Shown here: positions 11,216-23,040 of the stretch, in pieces
Layout: each line of letters begins with the position of its first letter
How positions within the stretch are numbered: position 1 is the stretch's first letter
Source of the DNA: Tachypleus tridentatus
Taxonomy: Eukaryota > Arthropoda > Merostomata > Xiphosura > Limulidae
Length of the DNA: 64,000 nucleotides
Reading direction: 5' to 3'
Assembly (NCBI RefSeq): GCF_004210375.1
Contig: NW_027467782.1
Span: forward strand, 19,323,276 to 19,387,275
Position numbers and translations under genes: made by a program
Notes under the pieces: generated by a model
What the model saw: only the letters and a program-made list of their open reading frames with translations
Databases searched by the model: none
What the model was told of the DNA's origin: nothing

Positions 11216-11624
11216 GCACGAGACCTCATGCACCTGATCGGCTTTGTTTATTCCGCCACATTGGACGTAATAACAAATTAGTGAAATAACGAAGACACTA
11301 TTTTCAGTTAAATACTTAGAAGTGAATCGTGTAATAATACCAGTTTATTGTGATGCTGTTGGTTGAACAAAATACAAGGCTGACCTTTGGTTATCTTTGT
11401 CGGTGTCTCCATGTAGAATACTAGGGCTACTGCACGTGAATAACACTCTCATATTCCTGTTACACACGTGCAATGTACAGTCAAGCTCTGGCCCTCTAGT
11501 TGAACTACAACCCATACGAAGGGCTGTCGAACAGTTGTGATTGAAGTAGTTACATACACATTCGTAACATGGTAAAAATACTTTCTTTCTGAGAGTGAAA
11601 TGATCATAAATATCAGGCTCTCTG

Positions 11625-11702
11625 CTGTGTCTACCGAGGGGAATCGAGCCCTGGTTTTAGAGATGTAGATCTGAAAATGTACCACTATTTCACGGGAGGA
11701 CA
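11625..11702 (-). repeat. SINE-C fragment (tRNA-like)
   Basis: Minus-strand head fragment with TCTACCGAGGGGAATCGAGC (B-box complement) and TTTTAGAGATGTAGATCTGA, matching other SINE-C copies. Confidence 0.6.
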
Positions 11703-11826
11703 ACATGAATATTAATACTAGAACTACAAAAGCTACAAAAACAAAAAAATCTAAAGGTACATGTAGCGTAATGTTAGAATACAAGCATTGTGTAGATAAA
11801 CAATTAGATCTAGATTCCAGGTCTAA

Positions 11827-12106
11827 TGCCCCGGCAAAACCGGGTTAAGGTACTCGACTTGTAATCTGAGGATCACAGGTTCGAATCCCGTGACACCAAA
11901 CATGCTCGTCCTTTCGGCCGTGGGGACGTTATAATGTGCGGTTAACCTCAGTATTCGTTGGTAAAATTGTATCCCAAGATCTGGCCGTGGATAATGACAG
12001 CTTTGTCCTCCCCATCAGTCTTAAGCTAGTAAATTAGGGACGGCTAGCGTGGATGACCCTGGTTTATTTTTGGCAAAATTAAAAAAACAACAACCAAAAC
12101 AACAAA
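11827..12106 (+). repeat. SINE-A copy, diverged
   Basis: Near full length: tRNA-like head with GGTTCGAATCCCGTGACACC, body GGGACGTTATAATGTGCGGT, and a degenerate A-rich tail of CAACAACCAAAACAAC type. Confidence 0.88.
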
Positions 12107-12230
12107 TATACAAAGAATCTAGACCTAATAATAATAAATTTGATAAACGTTATCAACAACCTAAGAAATAAGTCGATTCTCTCTAAGTTTTAAAATAACA
12201 TAAATCGTCTGCACACATGAAATATTACTA

Positions 12231-12429
12231 AGTAGGTTTGTTTTTGTTTCTGAATTTCGGCAAACCTACACAAGGACTCTGGCTATTCTTTTACAAACAA
12301 ACAGTGAGATTGACCATCAGTTTACAATGCCCCAATGGCTGAAAGGGTAAACATGTTTGGTGTGACAGGGATTCGAAATAGCTACTGTAAGATTGGTAGT
12401 CGAGCATCCTATTCATCTGGCCATGCCGT
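12231..12429 (-). repeat. SINE-A copy with internal deletion
   Basis: Minus-strand copy. The tail-side sequence (CGGCAAACCTACACAAGGAC) is joined directly to TGGCTATTCTTTTACAAACA, so roughly 90 bases of the central body are missing. The tRNA-like head is present and diverged. Confidence 0.82.
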
Positions 12430-12452
12430 TCTAATATTGTGTTAATGAAGGT

Positions 12453-12693
12453 CTATCTATCTACTTGAATATTTACACTACTTTAGTAGTGTAAGACTAG
12501 AGGGAAGACAGCTAGCCATCACCACCCACCGCCAACTCTTTGGCTACTCTTTTACCAACGAAAAGTGGGATTGACCTTCACATTATAACGTCCCCACGGC
12601 TGGGAGGGCGAGCATGTTTGGCGCGACTTGGGCGCGAACCCGCGACCGTCAGATTACGAAGCGCACGCCTTAACGCGCTAGGCCATGCCAGGC
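12453..12693 (-). repeat. SINE-A copy flanked by a 12-bp TSD
   Basis: Minus-strand copy from the tRNA head (ending 12693) through the body. Its 3' tail is replaced by an unrelated ~35-bp AT-rich stretch (12453-12486). GTTAATGAAGGT occurs at 12441-12452 and again at 12694-12705, an exact target-site duplication. It lies directly beside the copy at 12231-12429. Confidence 0.88.
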
Positions 12694-12705
12694 GTTAATG
12701 AAGGT

Positions 12706-14379
12706 ATACCAGTAATGTAGTGTTAGTGAAAGTTGTTGAAATGGTAAAGTAACATGTAGCAACGATATAACTGAAAGTAATATCTATCATGTAAAACATT
12801 AAGTGATAATTATTCACTTGAAGTCAGAATAATATCTGATATAGAAATAAATTTAATAATGGTTTTGATGTTGATGTATGTTGCTTTGTTTCTTAATTCA
12901 ACTAAGTTTAACGACTATCTCCTTCTTGAAAAGTACTTCATCTGAACACATCTTCATAATCCACGTACATGATTATTTTTCATGACCATCACATACTTTC
13001 CCAAATGTGACAAAGTCTTGGCGACATCAAACTACATACTAAATATCAAATAATGTTGAAATGTAGCTTTGATGCAAGTATTATGAAGATTTAAAAGCTT
13101 GTTTGTTAAAATTTTTAAATAAGCCTGCCTCATAAAAGTAGAACTACATGTAATCATATATTTCTGTGACATTGTTTAAATGTGTCATTATATCTGTGAT
13201 GTGGCATTACAGATAAAACATACAGATAAGTTATGATGATAAGTATTTTGTATTAGGAAGGCCAAATAATTTTACATTGGAACTTACAAACAGAAAGACC
13301 AATATATAAGTTTATCTTTAGTTATTTATATATACACAAGACTACACACACAAAATTTGAATACAGTGTCTATGGGTGTGAAACAAAAGGCTGTTGAAGG
13401 TTCGTATGGAATTTATGAAAACTTAACACTTTCATACACGTTAAATGTTTTTTCCGATAGATACCTCTTCTCATATGATAGCTCAGTGATGCTCTCCATA
13501 TACAAAAATGTTTTTGCTCGCCCTAATCTCGAACTCCCACTTACCCCATGTTTCATCTGAGCCAATACTCCAGTTCTCCACCAACAAAAGCGTGACAAAT
13601 TTTTCTGTTGCAGCTGAATCCAAGAAAAGAAGTACCAGAAATGGAGAGGAAGGGTGGGAAGTGTGAGTCGAGGTATTAGTGTAAGAAAATATTACGATAT
13701 CTTACCTAAACTCACGTTGATTTGGTTGAGGAAACAGTGAGTAATTTATTTAGATGAGCAACCTTCGGAAAGTTTCCAAATTCATCTGTATGGAGTGTGA
13801 TATCTCTAGCTAGAGGAACACACACGTGGGGGAACGCTCGTGAACCAGGTACAGTCTTCGCCGATGTTGAAAGTATGTATCACTAAACTGGGTGTTGAAA
13901 GGATGATGACATCCTTAATTGTAGATATGATGGCTGGACCACCGTTCCCATGGTAGGGTATGGTATCCTAGCCAGTAAAATGCATCTAGATTAGTCTGTC
14001 TCCTTTCCTTACGAGACCTTCTGGGATCACTATATTGGAGAAGATATGACGGGGAGTTCTTAAGCAACTAATAGTATTTAGTTGGGCCAATATCTTTCTA
14101 AAACCAGTTCTTCAACGAAGTAACCAGCATGATATTGTAAAATGGAGAGTACCCACCAGTTTTAACGTTCTCTGGTATACCACAAAAGTAAAGAGTTATA
14201 TATGGAAATGAAAAGGAAGGAACTACATGTGCAGTTTGTCCAGAAGTCGCGTTTGAAACCAGAGAGTGGTGACAGCGGAATGATACATTTGACACTGAGT
14301 CTGATGAATAAGTGATATTTAAAGAGAAAGTACTAAGACAGGTATTCTTATCTCTCATTCTTATCAAGATACTACACGA
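12706..14379. other. intergenic, nothing firmly recognised
   Basis: No convincing gene. The part around 13600-14400 is less AT-rich than its surroundings and could be upstream sequence of the reverse-transcriptase relic that follows, but I could not read a protein domain in it. The open frame at 14098-14406 on the minus strand has no recognisable family. Confidence 0.35.
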
Positions 14380-14940
14380 GAGTCTGGAAAAAGATAACGA
14401 TCTCACTAACTCCGGTTATTATAGACCGATTAGTCTTCTCAAAACCCAACGTAAACTCATGGGATAATCAACAGAATTAATTACTATTTGGAATCCAATA
14501 AAATAATAAGGAACAACCAAAACGCTGGTAGAAAAAAAACAGGCAAACAACAGACCATCTTGTTGTACTTATTGAATCCGTTTACCGTGGTTTCAACCGC
14601 AAACAATCCAGTAGCCACTTTCCTCGACATTCAGAAAGCCTGATTCAGTCTGGCACAATGGCTTCAGGTTTGAAACACACACCATAGGTTTACCGCCCCG
14701 GATTGTCTGATGGTATCCACTTTTATCAGGAATCGTAGAGCTAAGGTTAAAATTCACGAATCACGTTCCATCCCTACTAATTTAACTGCCGGAGTACCCC
14801 AATGTTCAGTACTTAGTCCAGTCCTGTACAACATTTATGTCAACGATATACCGTTCCTCCCTCAACTACACGTTAATATCACAGTATGCCGACGACATAG
14901 CTATGTGGAGTACCTCCAGTAACCCACATACTGTTGCACC
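14380..14940 (+). pseudogene. non-LTR retrotransposon reverse transcriptase relic
   Basis: Fragments in alternating frames follow the order of a Jockey/CR1-like reverse transcriptase. They are YYRPISLLKT (about 14423), a piece with LVVLIES-like and FLDIQKA-like remains near 14560-14650, then VSTFIRNRRAKVKIHESRSI (14713) leading into GVPQCSVLSPVLYNIYVND and, after another shift, the palm motif YADD at 14885-14896. Several stops and frameshifts are present. It lacks the endonuclease and everything after the palm, so it is dead and 5'- and 3'-truncated. Confidence 0.85.
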
Positions 14941-14954
14941 CAGAATCTAAACGA

Positions 14955-15048
14955 CTCTAAACCCTATATTACTGTGTTCATCGAGGAGAATAGAACCCTG
15001 ATTTTAGCCTTGTAAATCCGAAGGTTTACCACTGCCCAGAGGGATGGA
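14955..15048 (-). repeat. SINE-C fragment (tRNA-like)
   Basis: Minus-strand head with TTCATCGAGGAGAATAGAAC, TGATTTTAGCCTTGTAAATC and CCACTGCCCAGAGGGATGG, matching the family seen at 37208-37322. Confidence 0.65.
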
Positions 15049-17330
15049 GGCTAACAATACCGATTTATGAAAAATGTAAAATTGAAAATATATAATAATG
15101 AATATACCTGTAGGTATAATGAAAGAATTTCCATAATAAACTTTCGTAATTTAATAAAGCGATATTGAAATATGTGGGCGATAATTACTAATTCGATTAA
15201 AATTCAGTAATAAATCTAGAAGGAATTACGCTTTCGGAAAAGAACATAGCCGAAGAAAAGTGTTAGTGAGTCTTTTAAATTATGATATAAAATTTTGTAT
15301 TGTTGTGACAATTAAACTGTATATTTTAAAAGTAATTGGGCTATTATCCTGTTTAAAATTTTATTGTTCGATTTTATGTCTTGAACTATACATAAGATTT
15401 TAAACTTTTGTTGATTTGTTTGCTTGTGAACTTAAAGCTGTGCAATGAATTATCCGAATCTCACAACATAATGAAAAATATTTGTAAGATTTAATAATTT
15501 TGTATATGTGTTTAGTCAAGATTTACGTTCAGTGTTAGATCGTAGCATAATTATAAATCGTGTTATTAAATTTTATAATAATGTTTATGCTAAGTTTTAC
15601 ATCAATGTTTAAACTAATTTACATTTCAATTACAAGAGAAGACTGACAAAATTTATAATGTTGTAAAAATCTCTGTCGTAATTACGTCTTCATTAAGTCG
15701 TTGATATAACTTTCCGTTTCCTCTTGTTCCTGGTGTTGTTCAACAATTCTCTTTCATTATTCATGTTTTTTAACATTTTGTGAGTCCATCAGTCATCTTT
15801 GTCTTGTATAACGCAACTTCTCATGAAAAAGTTATACCGAATTATGTTATAGTTAAAAAATTTCATTTCAATTTACATTAGGCTAAGACGGTTTTATGAA
15901 AGGTGATTTTTCCATATAGTTCGAGATTAGTTGACTTTATAATAACAAAACAACATATATCAGCTTGTTAGGGAGTGAGGCCAAACAAGAACCAAGCCAA
16001 CTTACGCGAAGTTTGGCATTATCAACTTGTCGTGGACCTAGATCATCGATAAAATATTCAGTTCCAGACCAGATATCTCATTGTTGTATGTAAGTTTTCA
16101 AAACCTCTTCTAGATAAACCATCATTTGTACTGACTATTAGAAATAACCGTTATTATGAATGGTATTGTTTCTTGTGGTATTTTTTTGTATATTAAAATA
16201 TATTTCATTTAAGAAAGAAAATTGTGTGTATCTATCTTGTTGGCAAATGTTGTAACTTTGATACATATTAACAGTTAATTAAATACTAAATTAAAATTAA
16301 AATTTCGGTTATTTAAAATAGTAATACACATACGTAATGTAATAACTCGTACACTTATCCGAAATATATAATAATGAGTAAAGTAATTAGTTGGGGACTC
16401 TTTCAGAGAAAAAGATCGAAATAAATTGAAATAAAAATATTATTCAGTGCCAACAAGATATGATCAAACAATTAAAATTAAACTAAACACAACAATAAAA
16501 TGCAATACCTACTTGTGCATATAAAGTTTCCCGCTCAACAAACTTTAAATTCCTTCATACGTACGCAAGCATGCAATTATTTCATGACAGCTTTTTAAGC
16601 GGATCATTCACGAACTTCAACAACAACTCAAAAACGAAATGTTACGAGCATTAGATCGCGATTTCGAACATGATGGAAACGATCCTAAGTACCTCTCACC
16701 CTTAAATATGTACTATAAGTTTAGTAATATGCTACCTATTTCTAAACCCTTATAATTCATCATTTTGTTGTTATATCATGTAGTGTATTAAAATAGTCTT
16801 TATGTAAATAAACATAAGATAATCCAACAATGTGAAAAACATTGGAATATATAGACTATTTACATAGTAAGTATATCCCTGTGTAAATGATGAACGTTAC
16901 AACATTAATGTACATGGCCCTTATACAGGTTCTGAATTCGTATCAATGAACATTTGTGAAAGCAATACCCTTTTTTATGTTACGTTCAACAAGTAGCAGT
17001 TACCCAAAACATAAAATAATTACTAACACCATAAATTCTGGTAAAAAAGGTCAAGATTTTATCTGATCCTCTCAGGTCTGTCCAAAGGATTTAAATATTG
17101 ATAATAAGAAACAACGAACAAAACAAATTAAATTGGATATGGCAAGAAAAGGGTATGCCAATTAAAAATACGAACAATGGACAAATTTAACATATTATGA
17201 ATAATGCAACAACAAAGTAACTGGGATTCAGTTACAGTACAAAAAAAATAACGTTTCCAGAAAGGGAAGAAAGGTGTACGCTGAACCTGACTCTCACTGA
17301 TACAAAACATGAACAGACTACCAATGAAGG
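15049..17330. other. long AT-rich spacer, nothing recognised
   Basis: Over 2 kb of AT-rich DNA with no open frame above background, no tRNA or rRNA signal and no recognised repeat. Confidence 0.45.
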
Positions 17331-17605
17331 TTTTGTTTGTTTTTGAAATTCGCACAAAGCTACTCGAGGGTTATCTGTGCTAACCGTCCCTAATTTAGCC
17401 GTGTAAGACTAGAGGGAAGGCAGCTAGTTATCACCACCCACCGCCAACTCTTGGGCTACTCTTTTACCAACGAATAGTGGGATTGACCATACATTATAAC
17501 GCCCCCACGACTGAAAGGGCGAGCATGTTTGGCGCGACGGGGATGCGAACCCGCGACCCTCAGAGTACGAGTCGCACGCCTTAATACGTTTGGCCATGCC
17601 GGACC
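17331..17605 (-). repeat. SINE-A, near-complete copy
   Basis: Minus strand: degenerate tail (GTTTGTTTTTGAAATTCGCA), complete body, and tRNA-like head ending at the complement of GGCATGGCC. The open frames overlapping it on both strands are by-products of the SINE. Confidence 0.92.
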
Positions 17606-19239
17606 GCCAAAAAAGAAGAAAAGAACATTGCATAATATAATGGCCAACCATTCTACTTTAAAAATAAAATTGTCTTTGCTGAAGACAACTTCTAATTTGG
17701 CTAAATCTATATTTCTGACCTCAAGTTCTCTAATTCTCGTTGTTTCTATAAAAATAATATTGCTGAAATTTGAAATTATTGAAAAATGTGAAAAGCATAA
17801 TTGGAACTGTTCGTGTAGTGTGGACTTCAAAACAATAAAATAAATTGAAAATATATTTGACACAATAATATTAACATAATTACTCCATGGAGATGACCCT
17901 GAAATGACTCAGAGTGAAAGTGTGTATTGATTAAACTCTGTTCTTTTTGTAGTAAATAAATATTGAACAGATATTAATAAAGGACGGAGAACGAAAGAGG
18001 TCTTTCGAGACTGATCATCCCAGGTCTACAAAACTTAAATACTGATATCCTGAACACAAGAACCTGACACTCCTTGGTCTTTTTAAAGACTTAAATCCCA
18101 ATACGGAATGAGCTAAACGATTTTTTTTTCTATAATAGTTCTTAGTTGACTCACTTGTTTATGTTTGGCTAGATCATATTTTTATAGAAAGATCTGCTGC
18201 AAATATAACGAGAAAAAAAAAAGTGGCGTGTTTGAGTTTAGTTTGAGTGGTCGTTTGAGAGAGAGACTGAAAGAGTTTGTGAACCTACGTATTAGTCTTA
18301 GTTTTTTGTTGTTATAAGCTGTTATTGGCTTTTTGTTTCAACACGGAAAAATTTATAAATTACGAGTAAGTGTTAAATGTTTATAACATTTCTAAGCCTT
18401 GTTGCTTTTGAGAATTTTGTAACCGTTTGAAATATTGACAAGTTTTGTTGTACATTAATTTTGAACAGCGGACTTTAATAACCACATGTCTAGTGTGAAA
18501 TGGCAGCTCTTAATTTACAACCTGCTGCTAAATTTTGACACACTACGTTTTGGAAGTGGATGTGTCTGAATTAGAGGTTGCTTCTACGTGAGTCTACAAA
18601 GAAGTGATTTTTTTATGATTGTGCCCTTTCGAAAATATTGTATATAAGTTAATATTTGATATTGTTCTTTTTATTTCTATAACTTATTTCTAAAACTACA
18701 AATTTTTAGTAGAGTTCTTTTTTTTAGCGTATTACAGAATACGATTATATGGAATCATGTACTATAGTACAACATTTATCATTTATATACTGGTAGAAAT
18801 ATTTATATAGGTATTCAGTTCTGCTTCTATTAAAACCATTTGTGTGTTTGCTGATGAGTTCTAAGATTTTTAATTTGTTGTGACTGATTTAATCTATCTT
18901 TAAATTGTTCTTATGTAAGTCAGAATTTGACAATAACAGCTGAAATAAAATCACCATGGAACTGGATCTATCAAGACTAATTTTTTACATTTATTGGCGA
19001 TTCCTAGGTAATTTAGTGTTACAAAAAATTGTTATTTGTTGGAAGGGCATTTGATATCCTTGTTTGACGAAAATATTTGCACACTCAAAACATAAAGACA
19101 TATGCAGATAGGAAATTGTGAATTTCCTTCTACTTAGTGATATTGGAAAACAAAGGAACGCGGATCAACTAGGGCAATCAGAGTTATCCAGAAAGTGATC
19201 TGAAATATGTTATACCTCAGCGATGAGAAATAAAGTGCA
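17606..19239. other. intergenic, no supported gene
   Basis: AT-rich. A short open stretch after ATG at 18487 (MSSVKWQLLIYNLL) followed by a GTGAGT could be a first exon, but nothing supports it further. Confidence 0.35.
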
Positions 19240-19267
19240 TTGTCTTGTAACAAGATATCCATGTATA

Positions 19268-19516
19268 CCAGTTCAATATATGCTCCAAAACGATATCAAC
19301 TTAGTATGGGATCGCTAAGACACATCTTTCAATCATACCACTCGTTCAACCGTCGCATACTTTAAGCAACTTGAGAATGAAACGGGTGTTAAGGATATTC
19401 CTTTTGAAATTATACCAAGAAACTTTTCAAACGAGATGCGTATAGATTTCTGTACAATCAGACAATTAAAATGGACGATGAACAACCATTATCGTCGCAT
19501 ATTACATGGGTTATGA
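19268..19516 (+). pseudogene. unidentified coding-like fragment
   Basis: One frame is open apart from a single TAA, reading YMLQNDINLVWDR, then DTSFNHTTRSTVAYFKQLEN and IPFEIIPRNFSNEMRIDFCT, and ending with a TGA at about 19516. Its amino-acid mix looks coding rather than like translated AT-rich spacer. I do not recognise a family. It may be a transposon piece or an exon remnant. A SINE-C copy begins 20 bp further on. Confidence 0.3.
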
Positions 19517-19536
19517 AAAGCATGGAAGTAATGTGA

Positions 19537-19661
19537 GGCCCCACGCTAGTACAGCAATAAGTCTACGGATTTACAACGCTAAAATCAGGGGTTCGATTCC
19601 TTTCGGTGGGCTCAGAAGATAGTCCGATGTGGCTTTCCTATAAGAAAAAAAAACACACAAG
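19537..19661 (+). repeat. SINE-C copy (tRNA-like)
   Basis: Complete short SINE: tRNA-like head (CTAGTACAGCAATAAGTCTA, B box GGGTTCGATTCC), body GATAGTCCGATGTGGCTTTC, and an A-rich tail of (AAAC)-like type. Confidence 0.85.
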
Positions 19662-20344
19662 TAATGTGATGCGCGTTACAAATGAAAATTAGGCTTGCGA
19701 TAGCCCTCTCAAGTGGAAACCAGGTCTATTATCAAAATCAAGTTTGTTAAATAGGTCATGAACAGACATGGTAAGACTCCAAAATAGATTTTTAACATAA
19801 AATAGTTAATATTCTGTATTTTTCCTAAAATTTAAGTAATTATAAACTGTCTTAAAAACGAGATTGGGAAATTTACTTTTTTACTAACTTTATTGTTCAA
19901 GCATTCCTTATTTCCTTAGCTGAATGGTTAAACCTAATAAAGGGAAATTTGAAAACGCTAAGAAAATACGTCATTGTTTCAAAACATTTAAATTATCTAT
20001 AATTTAAAAGCGAACTATATAATAAACGTGTAGATATATTTTACTTTCCCCTAAAATAAACTATATTTACTTTATTGTCTAGTAAAAATCTGCTAAACAG
20101 AATAATCAATTTAAAAATAACACTAGATAAGTTCTAAATTTTTATAACTACATCGTATTGACTCAGATAATATTTTAATTAACCTTTGCCTTTTTTTTTT
20201 ATTTTGAGGAACGGTTAACTGGTCTCTGACAGTCAATCGCGTTATATAGTTCCAGAAGATAGATACAGGTTATTACGGGAGAAAAAATGTTCCGTTTCAA
20301 GAGTAAATAAATCCAAAATAATGAGTAATATATATTTTTATATA
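19662..20344. other. intergenic, nothing recognised
   Basis: AT-rich spacer. The minus-strand frame crossing 20199-20489 is interrupted by the next SINE and is not a gene. Confidence 0.4.
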
Positions 20345-20460
20345 CCCCTGTTAGTACAGCGGTGTGTCTACGGATTTTCAACGCTAAAATCACGGGTTCC
20401 ATTCCCCTCAGTGGGCTCAGAAGATACCCCGATGTGGCTTTGCTATAAGAAAACACACAT
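20345..20460 (+). repeat. SINE-C copy (tRNA-like)
   Basis: Same family as 19537-19661: TTAGTACAGCGGTGTGTCTA head, GGGTTCCATTCCCCTCAGTG B-box area, then CCCGATGTGGCTTTGCTATA and a short A-rich tail. Confidence 0.85.
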
Positions 20461-20724
20461 ACATTTTTATATATTGTTTTCAAGTTCATATGACATGTTG
20501 TGTTACAGTCAACAGAGAATATAATTGTTTTCGTAATTCATGACTTGCGCATGTTTTATTGACATCAATGCTATATAAATTCCAACGTTAAGCATCCCCG
20601 ATGCAACACTATTTTAGTACCTGCTGACTGAGTGATAGGCAAAACCCTGGTGGGAGTTGTTAGAACTGGTGATTTCTTCAGGCACTTTGCAGCTTCCTTT
20701 TGATATAAACAAGAAACTGCTTAC

Positions 20725-20881
20725 CATTGGAAGTTTGTGATCGTGGCACGCGCTGTAAAAAGTTCAAACTGTTTTCGGGAAGATGTCCTGATTTCTACTA
20801 CTCGTGAACCATCCTCATTAATCTTAACTAGCTGACCCCACACGTCATCAGTGAGGGGCAGAGTGTCCATGATATTATACC
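20725..20881 (-). CDS. isolated internal exon, unknown gene
   Basis: On the minus strand, a splice acceptor (CACCTCAAGTCAG) precedes a 157-nt open stretch that ends at a good donor, CCAATG|GTAAGC. The frame compatible with coding reads NIMDTLPLTDDVWGQLVKIN, then EDGSRVVEIRTSSRKQFELF and TARATITNFQ, without stops. Composition is balanced and much less AT-rich than the flanks. Entry phase leaves two bases before the first full codon, and exit leaves two after the last. I do not recognise the domain. No neighbouring exon was found nearby, so it could also be an exon of a decayed gene. Confidence 0.5.
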
Positions 20882-20899
20882 CTGACTTGAGGTGACTGG

Positions 20900-21932
20900 A
20901 TTGTAGTTTAATACTTCACGTGGAAACAAAAACAAAAATGTGAATGTAGATATTGTTGTTTCTCTTTTATATTAGCATGGAGTAAAAAAGTTGAAATTTC
21001 CAGTTAATATCATGCTGCACGGATGATAGCGACAAACATAAAATCACAACTTTGTTGTTGTTGAAAGAAATTCCACGAAGCTAAATGATATACTAGCTCC
21101 ATACATGTTAAACTTTGGAATGAAATGGACATTTCGAACGTTAAATTCGAAATTACTGATTATTCAAAGTCACAATAAATGATAAAAAATGTTCCATTGT
21201 TTATATATTTGAAAAATACGCTACTTTAAATAATATCTTTAATAATATTAAACTTTAACATTAATTTACGCTTACTATCTTCTACTGAGACAGGCCACCA
21301 GTGGTTTGTAGTAAGCGTGCATGGTTGTGGATCATAATGTTCGAATTTAAGCTGTGCTCAGGTTCTAAGAATGACAGTCAGTCGTGTTATTCGGTTATTA
21401 TTATGGAAGGTAGAGTAAAGGTTTATTATGACCGTTTATCCCGAGTGAAGTGCAATACCGAGTAGCTTTAGTCAGTGAAAAAAACACCAAAACTGTTTAA
21501 AATTAGGAGTTAATCGGCTGACTACTGGTCTCTGATTTGCCGTTTATCCCAGTGAGCGTACAATACCCATCAGGTTAAAATATTGGTATCAATCTACTAA
21601 GAGACTTTTCAAGAGTGTTTGAAAACTTAAAATTCTCAGCTTTAGACGGAGAAACAATATTTATGTGTGAATGTACGACAGCCTGAAAAGAAAACCAAAA
21701 CTAACTGTATTAAATATATGTTAAAAGTTTGAGTTAATCTAGGTAGTCTCATTAAGAATGTTGTCTCAGATCATTGGATCTCTGTAAACGACCATCTAAA
21801 TAATAGTGGAGGCACTTTGTGGATAAGATAATGACTACTGTTTTACTATTTTCAAAATTAAGAATACACCATCTGTCAAAACCTGTCATTCATGTGACGT
21901 TTTCAAATCCCAAATATAAAGAAAAACTTCTA
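20900..21932. other. intergenic, nothing recognised
   Basis: AT-rich spacer. A weak SINE-like fragment may lie near 21290-21380 (GCCACCAGTGG), too diverged to call. Confidence 0.35.
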
Positions 21933-22032
21933 GGTGGCACGTACTTGTTTTTTACTGATAGTGCTAGAACTCAGGGTTCAATCCCAACTGTGGACTCAAT
22001 GCATATACTTTACTGCGTAGCTTTACTTTAAA
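21933..22032 (+). repeat. SINE-B/C fragment, diverged
   Basis: Contains CTAGAACTCAGGGTTCAATC, CCAACTGTGGACTCAATGCA and TACTGCGTAGCTTTAC, which align with the head and tail of the tRNA-like SINE-B/C family. Confidence 0.5.
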
Positions 22033-22156
22033 GTTAAAAAAAATATCAAACTGAAAGATGATTAACAGAAATAGGTACATTATCTTGTGATCTAAAAACG
22101 TCAAGTTATTTATCGTTAATATAAATAGTATGCGAGAATCATACTCAATATAAAAC

Positions 22157-22402
22157 TTGTGTTTATTTGTTCTAGAGAGGAACCACATTGGGGTATTGAT
22201 GTTATATATGGATATATCTATTTTAATTGTAAGAAGGATTACAAACCCTACCAAATTTCCTATCTATCAACACAATACAGAAACAGGACATACGATTTCT
22301 TTCCCCCACTTTAAAATTCTTTCAACAACCGAACAAGATACTGAACTTATAATAAAAGAAATGTTATACATTAAAAAAAACTATTCTTCCGTCCCTGAAT
22401 AA
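22157..22402 (+). pseudogene. C-terminal end of a Penelope-like/GIY-YIG retroelement
   Basis: The open frame ends with IYQHNTETGHTISFPHFKIL, then STTEQDTELIIKEMLYIKKN and a stop at 22400. The pattern 'H-x-TGH-x(4-8)-F-KIL ... LLIKE-LLIKK' is the usual end of the endonuclease region in GIY-YIG-containing (Penelope-like) elements. Only about 60 residues carry the signal; the N-terminal 20 residues of the frame are probably not part of it. It lies upstream of the Penelope-like RT relic, in the same orientation. Confidence 0.6.
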
Positions 22403-22429
22403 CACACAGTCTTGTATGGATTTAAACCT

Positions 22430-23040
22430 ATTTTAACTGTGCAACTTCCTCAGTTTTCATTTTCTCGTTTTGTATTTGTTTATTTCTTATTTATATATTT
22501 TTGTTGTAATCATAAATATCAACCTTGTCCATAGTTCAAAGCGTCTGAAAGTGTCTTATCCATCTGGACGTGCCGAGCCATGTTGATTTAACGATTATTA
22601 TCTTTCCGTTTTGCTGGAGAAATCTGACTTCAAAATAAAGAAAGTAGATACAGATATATCTTCTATCAGTTTTCAAAACAAAAATGTTATTCCTAAGTCC
22701 TTCAATTTAAAATTATTATGTTACAGCTTACAATCAGTGTCAAAAACACCTGCTGGAAGAACTCCAGTGAAAAAAAAAACACCGGCATAAAAGTCATCTC
22801 ACGGCAAAGTTCAATAGAAGCGAGACTGATTTTAAGAACAGTGTTACATTGTTAGTTTTTATACATTTAGTGTTTAATTTTAGATGTAAAACGGAAAACT
22901 GCTCGTCACGTACATTTACAAAATACATAAATTATTAAGCTCTGTAAAGTTACTAACAGCAAAAATATACTGACCTTAATCTTTAACTTTAAGGCCTCCT
23001 TAGGGACTTAAAAACAAACAACAACAAAATAAAACTTTAC
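22430..23040. other. spacer between Penelope-like fragments
   Basis: No clean reading. Weak coding-like traces may be decayed N-terminal sequence of the element whose RT core follows. Confidence 0.35.

Noticed and set aside
17424..17863. Minus-strand frames of 75 and 135 codons
   Set aside because: They run through the SINE-A copy at 17331-17605; the same peptide pieces appear wherever this SINE occurs.
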